Positions 52,619 to 61,738 of a stretch of DNA of 64,000 nt are shown one piece after another. The stretch is taken from contig CAJTOO010000012.1 of the NCBI GenBank assembly GCA_910577735.1, forward strand, positions 1 to 64,000, written 5' to 3'. The notes beneath the pieces were generated by a model. The model did no database searches. It saw only the letters and a program-made list of their open reading frames with translations, and was not told the DNA's origin. This stretch comes from an uncultured Lachnospiraceae bacterium. Its GTDB lineage: Bacteria > Bacillota > Clostridia > Lachnospirales > Lachnospiraceae. Made by a program: the position numbers and the translations under genes. Every line of letters begins with the position of its first letter. Within the stretch, counting starts at the first letter, position 1.

Positions 52619-53254
52619 CTATTCATAAACGATGTAAGTAAGTGCAGACGCCTTCTCCTCCTGCGCCCGGTCACGGATCAGCACGCCCTTTTTGCCTGCA
52701 AAGGATACCTCCTGACCGCTGTCAGCGCTTTGGTTGATATAGAGTACTTTACCTTCCAGATTCACTAAAAGCTCTTCCCCTGATTTGGTCTCTATGATAA
52801 GCACCTTCTTGGCATCGGCGTCCTCGGTAAATCCCAGTTCTATAGGCTTGCCCTCCGGCGAAATAAAAGCCACCCCATCCAGGTGATATCCTTCTCCATT
52901 GGCCTCTTCCACAGTCCCCATAAACAGTTGTCTGTAATTAAACCCGCTGTAATCCTCTGCTGTGGCATAATGAAATAGGAGGGAGACCGTGCCGCCCTTT
53001 TCCTTAACAGAGTCTAAATAGACCGCTTCGGCATCATGCTCTGCACAATACTCCTCCACGCGCTGCGCAGCAAGGCTTTCCAGTTCCTCCAAATCATAGT
53101 CCTCCTGCTCAAAACTGCCCACAACCTTATGTGTAACATCTCCATCTTTACCGAAAGACACAGAACTCACCTCTGCCTCTTTCTCCTGACTTCCGCAGCC
53201 GGCAAGCCCCAGGGCCGCAATCAATAAGAGCGCCGCTCCCCTCACTTTTTTCAT
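52619..53254 (-). CDS. Predicted lipoprotein, unknown function
   Basis: This encodes 211 residues. The signal MKKVRGAALLLIAALGLAGC has a lipobox LAGC. The mature part is acidic and looks like a two-lobed alpha/beta domain (VTHKVVGSFEQEDYDLEELESLAAQRVEEYC). No known catalytic motif is seen. It is inserted between recO and glyS, where many relatives have nothing, so it is probably co-transcribed but functionally separate. Confidence 0.78.
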   Translation of the reverse strand: MKKVRGAALLLIAALGLAGCGSQEKEAEVSSVSFGKDGDVTHKVVGSFEQEDYDLEELESLAAQRVEEYCAEHDAEAVYLDSVKEKGGTVSLLFHYATAEDYSGFNYRQLFMGTVEEANGEGYHLDGVAFISPEGKPIELGFTEDADAKKVLIIETKSGEELLVNLEGKVLYINQSADSGQEVSFAGKKGVLIRDRAQEEKASALTYIVYE

Positions 53255-53305
53255 AAATTATCCTCTCTGACTCATTCACTTTATCACATACTGCCTTACA
53301 TTATA

Positions 53306-53953
53306 TTAAAGATTATCCACAATTTCAAGACTTTTAAACGACCTGTCCACGAATCGTGCCCTGTACGTATCAGCAATCTGCTTCAGTTCCTGTAAAACCG
53401 GGGGTGTCACCGTAAACGTGTACAGCTTCTCAATTCCGGAACCTTCAATGTAAGAGACCGCGTAGCGGGTGGATTCCTCCCATTTCCCCTCTGCCGGCAT
53501 GCCCGGAAATTCCCCGTTGATCACCATTGCCTTCATCTCAAATATGTACCGCACAAGCACATTGGACAATCCCTCATGCATCAGTGCGCGAAGAGACTGG
53601 TAAAGAAGCTTTAGCATCTCTTTCTCATCGTTGTTTTCTCTCGTATAGTAGTCCATGACTTCCAGAAAATACATGCCGTAGTAGGCACTTTCATAATCTT
53701 CCCGCAGCCCCTCAAAATAATTGCTGATAGAGGCGTCCACGATATTATAAGCGCTTTTGCCGGCATATAGTTTGAATACGCCGAAAGAGAAGGGGTTCGT
53801 TGCCGCCAGAAGCCTGCTGCTTGGCTTTCTGGAACCTCTGGCAAACGCCGATATCTTCCCCTTCTCCCTCGTCAATAGGACCACTCTTCTATCATATTCG
53901 CCAATCGGTTCAGCCTTTATAATCATTCCCGTAATCTCTGTAATCTCCTGCAT
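53306..53953 (-). CDS. recO: DNA repair protein RecO
   Basis: This encodes 215 residues. The N-terminal OB fold has ITGMIIKAEPIGEYDRRVVLLTREKGKISAFARGSRKPSSRL, the RecO hallmark. The middle helical part is present (YFLEVMDYYTREN). At 215 residues it is shorter than the usual 240-250, and the four-cysteine zinc motif of many RecO proteins is missing. It acts with RecR in loading RecA. The first 44 bases overlap the yqzL-like gene. Confidence 0.92.
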   Translation of the reverse strand: MQEITEITGMIIKAEPIGEYDRRVVLLTREKGKISAFARGSRKPSSRLLAATNPFSFGVFKLYAGKSAYNIVDASISNYFEGLREDYESAYYGMYFLEVMDYYTRENNDEKEMLKLLYQSLRALMHEGLSNVLVRYIFEMKAMVINGEFPGMPAEGKWEESTRYAVSYIEGSGIEKLYTFTVTPPVLQELKQIADTYRARFVDRSFKSLEIVDNL

Positions 53954-54074
53954 GAGAATGCTCCTCTGCGTCCTCCTTGTCCGTTCCTTCGTCTCTCACT
54001 ACGTTCTTATAAGCCAGGAAATCATCAATCTTACCCGTGGCCATAAACTGCTCCCAGTAATTTATCTGCTTCAT
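53910..54074 (-). CDS. yqzL: YqzL-like small protein
   Basis: This encodes 54 residues, from the ATG at 54074 to the TGA at 53910. It begins MKQINYWEQFMATGKIDDFLAYKN, which follows the YqzL pattern of 'W--F--TG-id-yL-yk'. As in Bacillus, it sits between era and recO. The last 44 bases overlap the recO start in another frame. The acidic tail after residue 28 is longer than in typical YqzL. AGGGGG precedes the start. Function is unknown. Confidence 0.75.
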   Translation of the reverse strand: MKQINYWEQFMATGKIDDFLAYKNVVRDEGTDKEDAEEHSHAGDYRDYGNDYKG

Positions 54075-54133
54075 CTTGATCCCCCTGATTCTTTTTCCCG
54101 TTACCAGATTAGGGTTCGCAGATTTACCTTTTT

Positions 54134-55039
54134 CTATTCTGTTACTTTAGGATCATAGCCAAAATTCTTGAGCAGGAAATCACTGTCACGCCAGTCTTTC
54201 TTTACCTTCACCCAGAGCTTTAAGTTAACCTGGCTCTCCACCAGTTCTTCGATATCAGGACGTGCCATGGAACCAATCTTTTTCAACATGCTTCCCTGTT
54301 TGCCTATGATGATGCCCTTGTGGGAATCCCGCTCACAGACTATGGTCGCATCTATATCCACAATCCGCTTTCTGTATTTCATCTGCTCGATGGTAACTGC
54401 AATGCCGTGGGGGATTTCCTCCTCCAGACATTTAAGCGCTTTCTCCCTGATCAGTTCCGCCACAATCTGCCGCATGGGCTGATCTGTGACGGTGTCTTCG
54501 TCATAGAACGGCTCCCCGTAAGGGAGGTATTTCATAATACATTCTATCAGTACTTCCATACCATCCCTTTGCAGGGCTGACACCGGCACGATCTCCGCGA
54601 AATCCAATTCCTTTCTATAAGCGTCAATGTAAGTCAGGATCAGTTCTTTCTTCACCGTATCAATTTTATTGATGACCAGAATTACCGGTGTATTGGTTTT
54701 CTTCAGCTGCTCAATGATGTGCCTCTCACCTGCGCCGATATAATCACTGGGTTCCACCAGCCACAGAATCACATCCACCTCTGAAAGGGTTCTCTGGGCT
54801 ACATTCACCATATAATCTCCCAGTTTATTCTTCGCTTTGATAATACCGGGTGTATCCAGGAACACAATCTGCCCTTCCTCGGAAGTATACACTGTCTGGA
54901 TACGGTTTCTGGTGGTCTGCGGCTTGTTGCTGGTAATGGCAATCTTTTGCCCGATCAGTGTATTCATCAATGTGGACTTTCCCACATTTGGTCTGCCTAT
55001 CAACGTCGCAAAACCGGCTTTAAACTGTTTATTCTCCAT
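54134..55039 (-). CDS. era: GTPase Era
   Basis: This encodes 301 residues. G motifs are GRPNVGKST (G1), DTPG (G3) and NKID (G4). The C-terminal KH domain holds IIGKQGSMLKKIG. Era helps 16S rRNA maturation and 30S assembly. It heads the era-yqzL-recO-lipoprotein-glyS-alaS run and lies 64 bases behind the DUF4349 gene. Confidence 0.97.
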   Translation of the reverse strand: MENKQFKAGFATLIGRPNVGKSTLMNTLIGQKIAITSNKPQTTRNRIQTVYTSEEGQIVFLDTPGIIKAKNKLGDYMVNVAQRTLSEVDVILWLVEPSDYIGAGERHIIEQLKKTNTPVILVINKIDTVKKELILTYIDAYRKELDFAEIVPVSALQRDGMEVLIECIMKYLPYGEPFYDEDTVTDQPMRQIVAELIREKALKCLEEEIPHGIAVTIEQMKYRKRIVDIDATIVCERDSHKGIIIGKQGSMLKKIGSMARPDIEELVESQVNLKLWVKVKKDWRDSDFLLKNFGYDPKVTE

Positions 55040-55103
55040 ATCTTCCTTTTCCTTCTGTGTTGTTTCTCCTTTTCCTGTATCCCCACTCCAGCTGCGCTTT
55101 TGT

Positions 55104-56249
55104 CTATCCTTTTTGCTCTTCCTGCGGGGCCTTCTCTTCCTGTTCGTCCTCTGACATCGGCTCTGTCTCTTCCTGCCGTGAAAATATCTCCGCTTTCTTT
55201 CCGGCCAAGAATCTCATCCCCCCTCTTCTGTCACCTTTTACATGCCAGGATTTCCGTAATTTCCTCAGGACCACAGAAAGTATCTGCCGGATAATCAGCA
55301 CCGACACAACGATGATAATCGCCCACAAAACGATATAGGGAATATTGATCAGCAATCCAATGAAAAAGTCACCGATTCCCTTACCGATATTTTCCAGACT
55401 GTTCACAAAACCATTGCCAATCTTTTCCCAGACAGTAATGTCCTGAGGCGGTGTGTATTTCTTCACTTCACGGATAGAAAGATACACTGTACTGTAATCA
55501 ATCTTATTATCATAGGTGCGCAGCTGGGACTCCATGCTCTCAATCTGATAGCGCACCTCTGAAAGACGTCCCTCGATGGCAATCAGATCTTCCACTGTCT
55601 CAGCCTGCTCTAAAAGCTCAATCAGCCTCTCCTGCTCTGCCACAAGCACCCTCTTGTGGCTGTCCAGATCCACATACTGCAGCGTCACATCCTCCACCCG
55701 CTCTGACTGACTCACCACATTGGACTGCTCTCCCACCTGCGCCAGAAAGCTGTCCAGATTCTCCTTAGGGACACGTGCCGTCATGCCGGCGCCCCGGAGT
55801 GTCTCCATCCTGCTCTCAACATAATAATTTTCATTATTGTAAATGGATATCTCTTCTATGTAACCGCCAAGCTGTTTCACCTGTTCCTGCAAAGACGGCA
55901 TCAGGATATCAAACTGTTCCGTCTCCGCACTGATATTAACTGTCTTAATCAGCTTGCGCTCTGTACCGGCCTCAGGCACCGTGGCAGTCTCAGGCTCAAC
56001 ATCATCCCCTTCCTGCGTATAGGACATATCATAAGCCATGCCGGCGCCGCTATCATAGGCCCCCGCCTCAAATGTTTCTTCTGCAGCTGCAGCTTCCTCC
56101 ACTGCCGCTTTCATGGGGGCCGCCGTTTTCACATTGGCTCCCGTATCATTCATGGTACCGGCAGCAGTGCCGCAGGCAGTGAGAAGCGCTACACACAAAG
56201 CCGCCGCACACAGTATCTTCCCGTTTCTTCCAACCAGTTTATTTCTCAT
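55104..56249 (-). CDS. DUF4349-domain lipoprotein
   Basis: This encodes 381 residues from the ATG at 56249, nine bases after AGGAGG; a longer frame exists but lacks a site. The signal ends in the lipobox LTACG. An Ala/Glu-rich linker (to about 95) is followed by the DUF4349 domain: KLIKTVNISAETEQFD, GGYIEEISIYN, RVPKENLDSFLAQVGE and a coiled coil (LLEQAETVEDLIAIEGRLSEVRYQIESMESQL). A C-terminal membrane helix (about 310-335) and a basic, then acidic, cytoplasmic tail end the protein. Having both lipid anchor and helix is usual in this family. Function unknown. Confidence 0.85.
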   Translation of the reverse strand: MRNKLVGRNGKILCAAALCVALLTACGTAAGTMNDTGANVKTAAPMKAAVEEAAAAEETFEAGAYDSGAGMAYDMSYTQEGDDVEPETATVPEAGTERKLIKTVNISAETEQFDILMPSLQEQVKQLGGYIEEISIYNNENYYVESRMETLRGAGMTARVPKENLDSFLAQVGEQSNVVSQSERVEDVTLQYVDLDSHKRVLVAEQERLIELLEQAETVEDLIAIEGRLSEVRYQIESMESQLRTYDNKIDYSTVYLSIREVKKYTPPQDITVWEKIGNGFVNSLENIGKGIGDFFIGLLINIPYIVLWAIIIVVSVLIIRQILSVVLRKLRKSWHVKGDRRGGMRFLAGKKAEIFSRQEETEPMSEDEQEEKAPQEEQKG

Positions 56250-56365
56250 AGCAATCTTCCTCCTGAAACCTTCCCCAAACTCACAGACCAGAACAAGCAA
56301 TCCTGCCGCGCTCCCGCACAATCCTGCGTGATGTTATATCCCACTGATACAGAATCATATCCGCC

Positions 56366-59287
56366 TTAGTGGAACAGATACTCTATCTTTGTAAACAGCT
56401 TCTCCTGCTCTTTGATCTTCTCTTCATTGCCCACCACACAGAGGCACTCATCTTCCATGAAAGCGCGGATATATCCGGCCAGACTGCGTATCGTATCTGC
56501 ATCTGTGGCGAGCAGTTCATCCCGTTCCCTCTGTACTCGTTCAAAGTCATAGTGTGTCAGATAACCTGCCAGAGAATAATTTCCTTTGGCTGAAGGTGTC
56601 AAAGGCATATCCATCTCGCTGATGGCTCCGATGATATACTGGGTCATGGTCCGCTCATCCGCCTCATAGTTTGCAATATAATCCGCTGCCTTCTCATAGG
56701 TTTCAATGGTCTTTTCCAGATTGGGATCCCGATAGGAAACAAAATAACTCTCACCGCTTTTGCCAAACTGACACATGCATCCGTAAGCGCCGCCCTTGAC
56801 GCGCACCTGCGTCCAGAGATACTCATATCCCATCATCACCCGCAGCACTTTCAGCGCCCCCGTATAAGGCAGACCTTTCTTCACAAAATTTCCTGCCCGG
56901 CATACATACTGAATCTGCGCCGAAGACATCAGACCTTCATTCTTCCTGACTGGAACAGGATCATATCCTTTGGTGTCAATCGGATCTGTATAAAGAGTTC
57001 CTTTCAGACCTTCTATCAATTCCTCTATTCCTGTCAGGCCCTCTTTCTGCGCCGTATAGTCCACCATCAGATTCTCAGGACGGAATATGCACCGTACCAC
57101 TTTCTGCATATTCGCCACCAGTTCCTCCTTTTTCTGATCGAAGTCCTTCTCCAATCCTTCCAGAATACGATAAAAAGCCATGCCCGAAATATGGTCCATA
57201 ATCATCGCGGGTTTCGACAAGTAAGATAAAGCCTGCCCTGCCGCCAGGGAATGGCCCGCCGACATCATTTGCGCCTGTTTATCCGAACGGCTCTCCGCCA
57301 CCAGCTCATAGAGACGTTTTGCATCTGTATAGACTGATTCAGTCAATATTTCCTCTGCCAAAGCAAACGCCTGCGGCAGATTCTCGTATAAAGTCTTTAC
57401 CTTAAGATCAAACGTGACTTTATACTTTGACATATCCCTCGCATCTGTATAAGTGTTCACCGCCGGTGTAATCCCGCCCGTCTGCAGATGAATCTCACTG
57501 TAAAGTTCACTGTAGGAATGTTTCTTCGTATCCACCAGGCCGATCATGGCACGCAGAAGGCCCACATAAGGAAACAGCTCTTCCGGCACCTGCCGAAGAT
57601 CAAACAAAAACCGCAGATAACCGATGCCGTTGGTAAAGACATCGTGGTAAAGCAGTAAGGTGTCTCCCACCGCTTTCTCCTCGTTGCAGTAGGGTCTTGC
57701 TTCCTTCGTCATATCTTCCCTGGTCAGCAGAGGAATCTTCTCAAGATCTTCCTTCGCACTGGGCTCCTCCTGATAACATTTCAGCGCCTCCGTGTCCGCA
57801 ACAATCCGGGCAATCTCCTGCTGCGTCATGGCCGCCTTCCTTTCCGCCAACGACGCTGCCAGCGCTTTCTCCTTCTGACCGGTAAGTCCCTTTACAGGTT
57901 TTACCACCACCACGCTCTTATGAGTATTTTCCAACAGGCATCTGGTGATCATCTCCTCATAGAAGGAAGTATCCAGTTCCCTCCTCAATGCCTTATAGGT
58001 ATCCGCCAGCTGGAGATACACAAAGGGCTTCTTATCGTCATAAAGCCAGGTCTCGCACATCTGCAGTCCGTACATTAGACCCTTGGGATAAGAACCATAA
58101 TCTGCCTCCCGATATTTAAATTCATCATGATTCAGCGATGCCTCCAGTGCTTTCTTATCCACACCGCTTTCTGCAAGTTCCCGCAGTTTGCCTTCGATGA
58201 GCGAGACAAATTCTTCCGTCTGCGATGCCTCCGCATTCTTCGCTATAATAGAGAAAAACGGCTGCCGCACATCCACTTCAAAGATACAGCTGATATCCGT
58301 ACCGATTCCGGCATCCAAAAGGGCCTGCTTTACCGGCGCGCCTGGAGCCGAAGCCACCGCATCAATCAATGCCTGGAATCCTATATTCTCTTTCCGGTCC
58401 AGATTCTCTCCCAGCGAAACATTGTAGGACAGGTAGGTATTGGAAGCCTCCGATTCACTCTCCATAATGGGATAAGATTTCTCCACCGTCACTGTCTGTT
58501 GAAAGGGCTCCTCCACTGCCGGTTCCGAGTCCACCAAAAGGGCATCATATTTTGACAAATATGCCTCGTCAATATACTGTAACTTTTCCGCCATATCCAT
58601 ATTTCCATACAGATAAATATAGCTGTTGGAAGGATGATAATATCTCTGGTGAAAGGCCAGAAATTCTTCGTAGGTCAGTTCCGGAATCACATCAGGATCT
58701 CCGCCTGATTCCACACCGTAAGAAGTATGCGGATAAAGGGAGTTCATAATCTCTCTGTAAAGCACATCATCCGGCGAGGAGAAAGCGCCTTTCATCTCAT
58801 TATAGACCACCCCATTGATGGTCAGATCATCTTCCGCAGATTCCAGTTCATAATGCCAGCCTTCCTGTTTGAAAATCTTTTCCTCATGATAGATGTTGGG
58901 ATGGAACACCGCATCCAGATACACATCCATCAGATTCTGGAAATCCTTGTCATTACAGCTTGCCACCGGATACACCGTCTTATCCGGATAGGTCATGGCA
59001 TTTAAGAACGTGTTAAGAGATCCCTTGGCCAATTCAATAAAAGGATCCTTCACCGGAAACTTATCCGAACCGCATAACACGGTGTGCTCAATAATATGCG
59101 CCACACCGGTACTGTCTTTGGGCGGTGTGCGAAAACCGATATAGAAAACCTTATTATCATCATCATTTGATAAAAGCGCCACACGTGCACCTGTTTTATT
59201 GTGTTTCAACAGATAACCCTGTGAGTTAATCTCTTCGATATTGCATTGCATGAGGACTGTATAGGCCTCTGACTGTTCTAACTTCAT
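56366..59287 (-). CDS. M16C-family (PreP/insulinase-like) zinc metallopeptidase
   Basis: This encodes 973 residues. The inverted zinc motif HIIEH is at residues 64-68, with the further glutamate in the GVVYNEMKGAF region. Two M16 halves joined by a helical hairpin cover the length, as in presequence-protease-type enzymes that degrade oligopeptides in a closed chamber. No signal peptide is visible, so it should be cytosolic. It has its own promoter at 59380-59409. Confidence 0.94.
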   Translation of the reverse strand: MKLEQSEAYTVLMQCNIEEINSQGYLLKHNKTGARVALLSNDDDNKVFYIGFRTPPKDSTGVAHIIEHTVLCGSDKFPVKDPFIELAKGSLNTFLNAMTYPDKTVYPVASCNDKDFQNLMDVYLDAVFHPNIYHEEKIFKQEGWHYELESAEDDLTINGVVYNEMKGAFSSPDDVLYREIMNSLYPHTSYGVESGGDPDVIPELTYEEFLAFHQRYYHPSNSYIYLYGNMDMAEKLQYIDEAYLSKYDALLVDSEPAVEEPFQQTVTVEKSYPIMESESEASNTYLSYNVSLGENLDRKENIGFQALIDAVASAPGAPVKQALLDAGIGTDISCIFEVDVRQPFFSIIAKNAEASQTEEFVSLIEGKLRELAESGVDKKALEASLNHDEFKYREADYGSYPKGLMYGLQMCETWLYDDKKPFVYLQLADTYKALRRELDTSFYEEMITRCLLENTHKSVVVVKPVKGLTGQKEKALAASLAERKAAMTQQEIARIVADTEALKCYQEEPSAKEDLEKIPLLTREDMTKEARPYCNEEKAVGDTLLLYHDVFTNGIGYLRFLFDLRQVPEELFPYVGLLRAMIGLVDTKKHSYSELYSEIHLQTGGITPAVNTYTDARDMSKYKVTFDLKVKTLYENLPQAFALAEEILTESVYTDAKRLYELVAESRSDKQAQMMSAGHSLAAGQALSYLSKPAMIMDHISGMAFYRILEGLEKDFDQKKEELVANMQKVVRCIFRPENLMVDYTAQKEGLTGIEELIEGLKGTLYTDPIDTKGYDPVPVRKNEGLMSSAQIQYVCRAGNFVKKGLPYTGALKVLRVMMGYEYLWTQVRVKGGAYGCMCQFGKSGESYFVSYRDPNLEKTIETYEKAADYIANYEADERTMTQYIIGAISEMDMPLTPSAKGNYSLAGYLTHYDFERVQRERDELLATDADTIRSLAGYIRAFMEDECLCVVGNEEKIKEQEKLFTKIEYLFH

Positions 59288-59379
59288 TCCCTGAAACTCC
59301 TTTCAAACTTGCCTTCCAAATACTTCTTGACGAAATTTCCACTGCCCAGAGTCTAAGAAATACTTTTCACATTTCTCTT

Positions 59380-59409
59380 AGTATACCACTCCTGCTAAAA
59401 TTTAGTAAA
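59380..59409 (-). promoter_or_regulatory. Predicted promoter of the M16C peptidase
   Basis: TTTACT, 18 bases, TATACT on the minus strand. Confidence 0.5.
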
Positions 59410-59492
59410 GCGAAATAAACAATTGGACCATCCTCTTGCGAGAGCTGCTTGACAGACTCAAAGCTGCACAAGTATTTCGTATTATCAATTAT

Positions 59493-59533
59493 AAAAGGAC
59501 AGGCAAAAACCGTTTTGCGCTTTTCGCCTGTCC
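59493..59533 (-). terminator. Terminator after the unknown gene at 59643-60065
   Basis: GGACAGGC (59497-59504) and GCCTGTCC (59526-59533) form an 8-pair stem, followed by TTTTAT on the minus strand. Confidence 0.8.
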
Positions 59534-59642
59534 AGTGTAAAAGGGGAATTTTACGTTGTAAGTTTACCAGAAAAATTTGTCAAACACAAGAACATTTTGT
59601 TGAATTTTTGTGTAATTCATCGCGCAAACTGACAGAACATGC

Positions 59643-60065
59643 TTATACACTGAATGCCATCAACGCCAGTTTGGATAAGATCAATTCCTGCACCACCACG
59701 CCTGCCGCTTTTTTCTGCGCAAGGTTCATCGACACAAACTCCTCTAACTTCATGATCTCACTCTGATAACCCGCTTTCTTTTTACCCCCGAATCCCTTCT
59801 TCTCTTTCAGTATGCTTATCTTCACCTTCGCTTTAAGCTGTCTGTAGGTTCTGTAAGAAAACTGATCGTCTGTCATATAATATAACTGACTCTCCAAAGT
59901 GGTCTCCGAATCCGTATCCTTAAAAATATAATGTTCCACAATGCTTTTATATTTAAAGTTAACCATCTCATCCTGCAGAATCTCCGCATAACTTAATTTA
60001 GCGCCCAGGTAGACAGAACCCGTATCCTGCATAAAATATTTAAAATCTCTGTTTGTCCCTTCCAC
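59643..60065 (-). CDS. Conserved-looking protein of unknown function
   Basis: This encodes 140 residues with no signal peptide or membrane span. The N-terminal half is mixed (DFKYFMQDTGSVYLGAKLSYAEIL), with a basic Lys/Gly-rich stretch (KEKKGFGGKKKAGYQ) at about 90-105 and a helical C-terminus. I do not recognise the family. It starts 17 bases after the sigma-like gene, so the two are probably co-transcribed and may act together. Confidence 0.6.
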   Translation of the reverse strand: MEGTNRDFKYFMQDTGSVYLGAKLSYAEILQDEMVNFKYKSIVEHYIFKDTDSETTLESQLYYMTDDQFSYRTYRQLKAKVKISILKEKKGFGGKKKAGYQSEIMKLEEFVSMNLAQKKAAGVVVQELILSKLALMAFSV

Positions 60066-60082
60066 GAATCCACCGCCTTTAT

Positions 60083-60829
60083 CTATGATGTGACACCGAT
60101 TGCAATCGCTTCAATCTTATCCCCGCTCATGCGGATGGCATCCTCTATGGCCTTTCTGCTAAGACCCGACTCTGCCATCAGTTCCTCCACCGTCACCTTT
60201 CTGCGAAGTTCTTCATACAGCGCATTCGCCGCATCTGCCACTTTATTGACCTTCTCGGCGATACTCTGATCCTTTCTGGACTCCTCGGCATAATCCGCGA
60301 TATATTCCTCCATGGCATCCATGATGAGTCTGGCAAGCATCCCCTGTGCCTCTGAAGCATGTTCCAATGCCCCAAGCATCGTCACACCCAAGGAGAGTGC
60401 CGCATTTCCCTCCCCAATCAGATCTTCCAGATATACCCCTTGTCCGGCATAGAGTTTGGCAATCTCCACAACCTCAGAAAGGAAAATCTCTGTCAGGCGT
60501 CTGACCCCTTCTCTATCTCCCGCCATGGCCGAGAGCGTCACTGCTTCCCGCTCCCCTTCAGACACCTCTGCAAACGCCTTGAGCGATTCCAGGTAAGAGG
60601 CAAGATAATCCTTCTCCTCATCCAGCAGATACTCCTCATAATCCACCGGCTCCCCGATGCCAATCTTTTTCTGTCTCAAATATTGATATACCATATCCAT
60701 CTGCTCCGCCGAGAGCGCAAGAGGTGCAAATGCCTCCTCCACCTCTGCCTGAGATATGCAGTTATTCTGTATTTTAGCCTTTTGTCTGACTTCTTCTAAT
60801 GTTCTGGCAAACCGGATTTCCCTGTCCAT
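60083..60829 (-). CDS. Sigma-70-like protein lacking region 4
   Basis: This encodes 248 residues. The N-terminus resembles sigma region 1.1 (ISQAEVEEAF...MDMVYQYLRQKKIGI). The middle has VEIAKLYAGQGVYLEDLIGEGNAAL, matching the core-binding region 2.1-2.2 'G-gl-l-DLIqEGn-GL'. The C-terminus (KVNKVADAANALYEELRRKVTVEELMAESGLSRKAIEDAI) matches region 3. The -10-reading parts of region 2 are eroded and region 4 is missing. It may bind core polymerase without recognising promoters, or be a repurposed relic. It is 18 bases upstream of the unknown gene. Confidence 0.65.
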   Translation of the reverse strand: MDREIRFARTLEEVRQKAKIQNNCISQAEVEEAFAPLALSAEQMDMVYQYLRQKKIGIGEPVDYEEYLLDEEKDYLASYLESLKAFAEVSEGEREAVTLSAMAGDREGVRRLTEIFLSEVVEIAKLYAGQGVYLEDLIGEGNAALSLGVTMLGALEHASEAQGMLARLIMDAMEEYIADYAEESRKDQSIAEKVNKVADAANALYEELRRKVTVEELMAESGLSRKAIEDAIRMSGDKIEAIAIGVTS

Positions 60830-60868
60830 CTGAAATTCCTCTTCTTTCTTTATATATTCAGCACTTTG

Positions 60869-61738
60869 TCAGCTTCTCTTAATATGCGTATGGGTATACA
60901 GATGCTCCTCACAGTACTCATAATTGCCATCGCACTTAGAACAGAATCGAAACTGCATCTGCGGGCTGTCCACTTCTGTCCTGCCGCAGATTGCACACTT
61001 GTGCTTGGTAATCCCGGTATTTCTTCTCACATCCCTCTTAAATTCCTGCCTCCTGTGAATCTGTTTGGGATTTAAGTGCATCATATTCCTGGATGTCAGG
61101 AAGAAAACCAGGAAATTGAGAAGGGATGCTGCTATGGCAAACTTGTAAAACACACTGCTTCCCAGAAACTCGAAGGCCAGCATAATGCCGTAGATAATCC
61201 CCAGCCACTTAACTTTAATCGGAATCAGGAACATCAAAAGTACCTGTGCTTCCGGGAACGTCGCCGCATATGCCAGGAAAATAGACATATTGATATAATA
61301 AGTGCTGAAGACAAGCGAAATATACGTAAAAAATATTTCCGGTGTACTCTGCGCAACCACGTCAGCCTGGAACAGATAACAATATCCCATCAGCAGGAAA
61401 CTGCCCAGAACGGTAAATAGCATACCCTGAAACAAATACACATTATACCGGTATGTTCCCCAGGTACGTTCCAGGGAAGTACCGATAGAACAATAAAAAT
61501 ACAGCATAATCAATGTCAGGAACAGCCCGCCGCTGCCTGGCGGCGGAATCAGTATCCAGGTGACAAGCCGCCATACCTGCCCATGTAAGATTGCATAAGG
61601 ATTCAATGTCAGAAACGATAGCAAGGTATTGCTCCTGTCCATCAGCTGCAGCAGATAACCCACACCGTAGCAAAACACCAGTATAAAAGACAGATTTTGA
61701 ATGGCATATTTCCCAAATTTTCGTTCAAAAGAACTCAT
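60869..61738 (-). CDS. Rhomboid/derlin-like membrane protein with C-terminal zinc-binding-like tail
   Basis: This encodes 289 residues from the ATG at 61738, nine bases after AGGAGT. About six membrane helices are seen. The loop HGQVWRLVTWILIPP matches the 'WR' motif region of rhomboids and derlins, but there is no GxSG serine and no pairing histidine, so it should be proteolytically inactive. The cytoplasmic tail has CAICGRTE, FCSKCDG and YCEEH, which look like a zinc-binding module. A role as a membrane adaptor is inferred. Confidence 0.7.
   Translation of the reverse strand: MSSFERKFGKYAIQNLSFILVFCYGVGYLLQLMDRSNTLLSFLTLNPYAILHGQVWRLVTWILIPPPGSGGLFLTLIMLYFYCSIGTSLERTWGTYRYNVYLFQGMLFTVLGSFLLMGYCYLFQADVVAQSTPEIFFTYISLVFSTYYINMSIFLAYAATFPEAQVLLMFLIPIKVKWLGIIYGIMLAFEFLGSSVFYKFAIAASLLNFLVFFLTSRNMMHLNPKQIHRRQEFKRDVRRNTGITKHKCAICGRTEVDSPQMQFRFCSKCDGNYEYCEEHLYTHTHIKRS

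Larger units (their letters stand above)
59288..59642. other. Gene-free stretch with promoter and terminator
   Basis: This 355-base stretch holds the M16 promoter (59380-59409), a hairpin in its leader (CTAAGA near 59353 and TCTTAG near 59376), the terminator at 59493-59533 and a small hairpin GTAAAA/TTTTAC at 59537-59554. I see no small gene. Confidence 0.6.
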
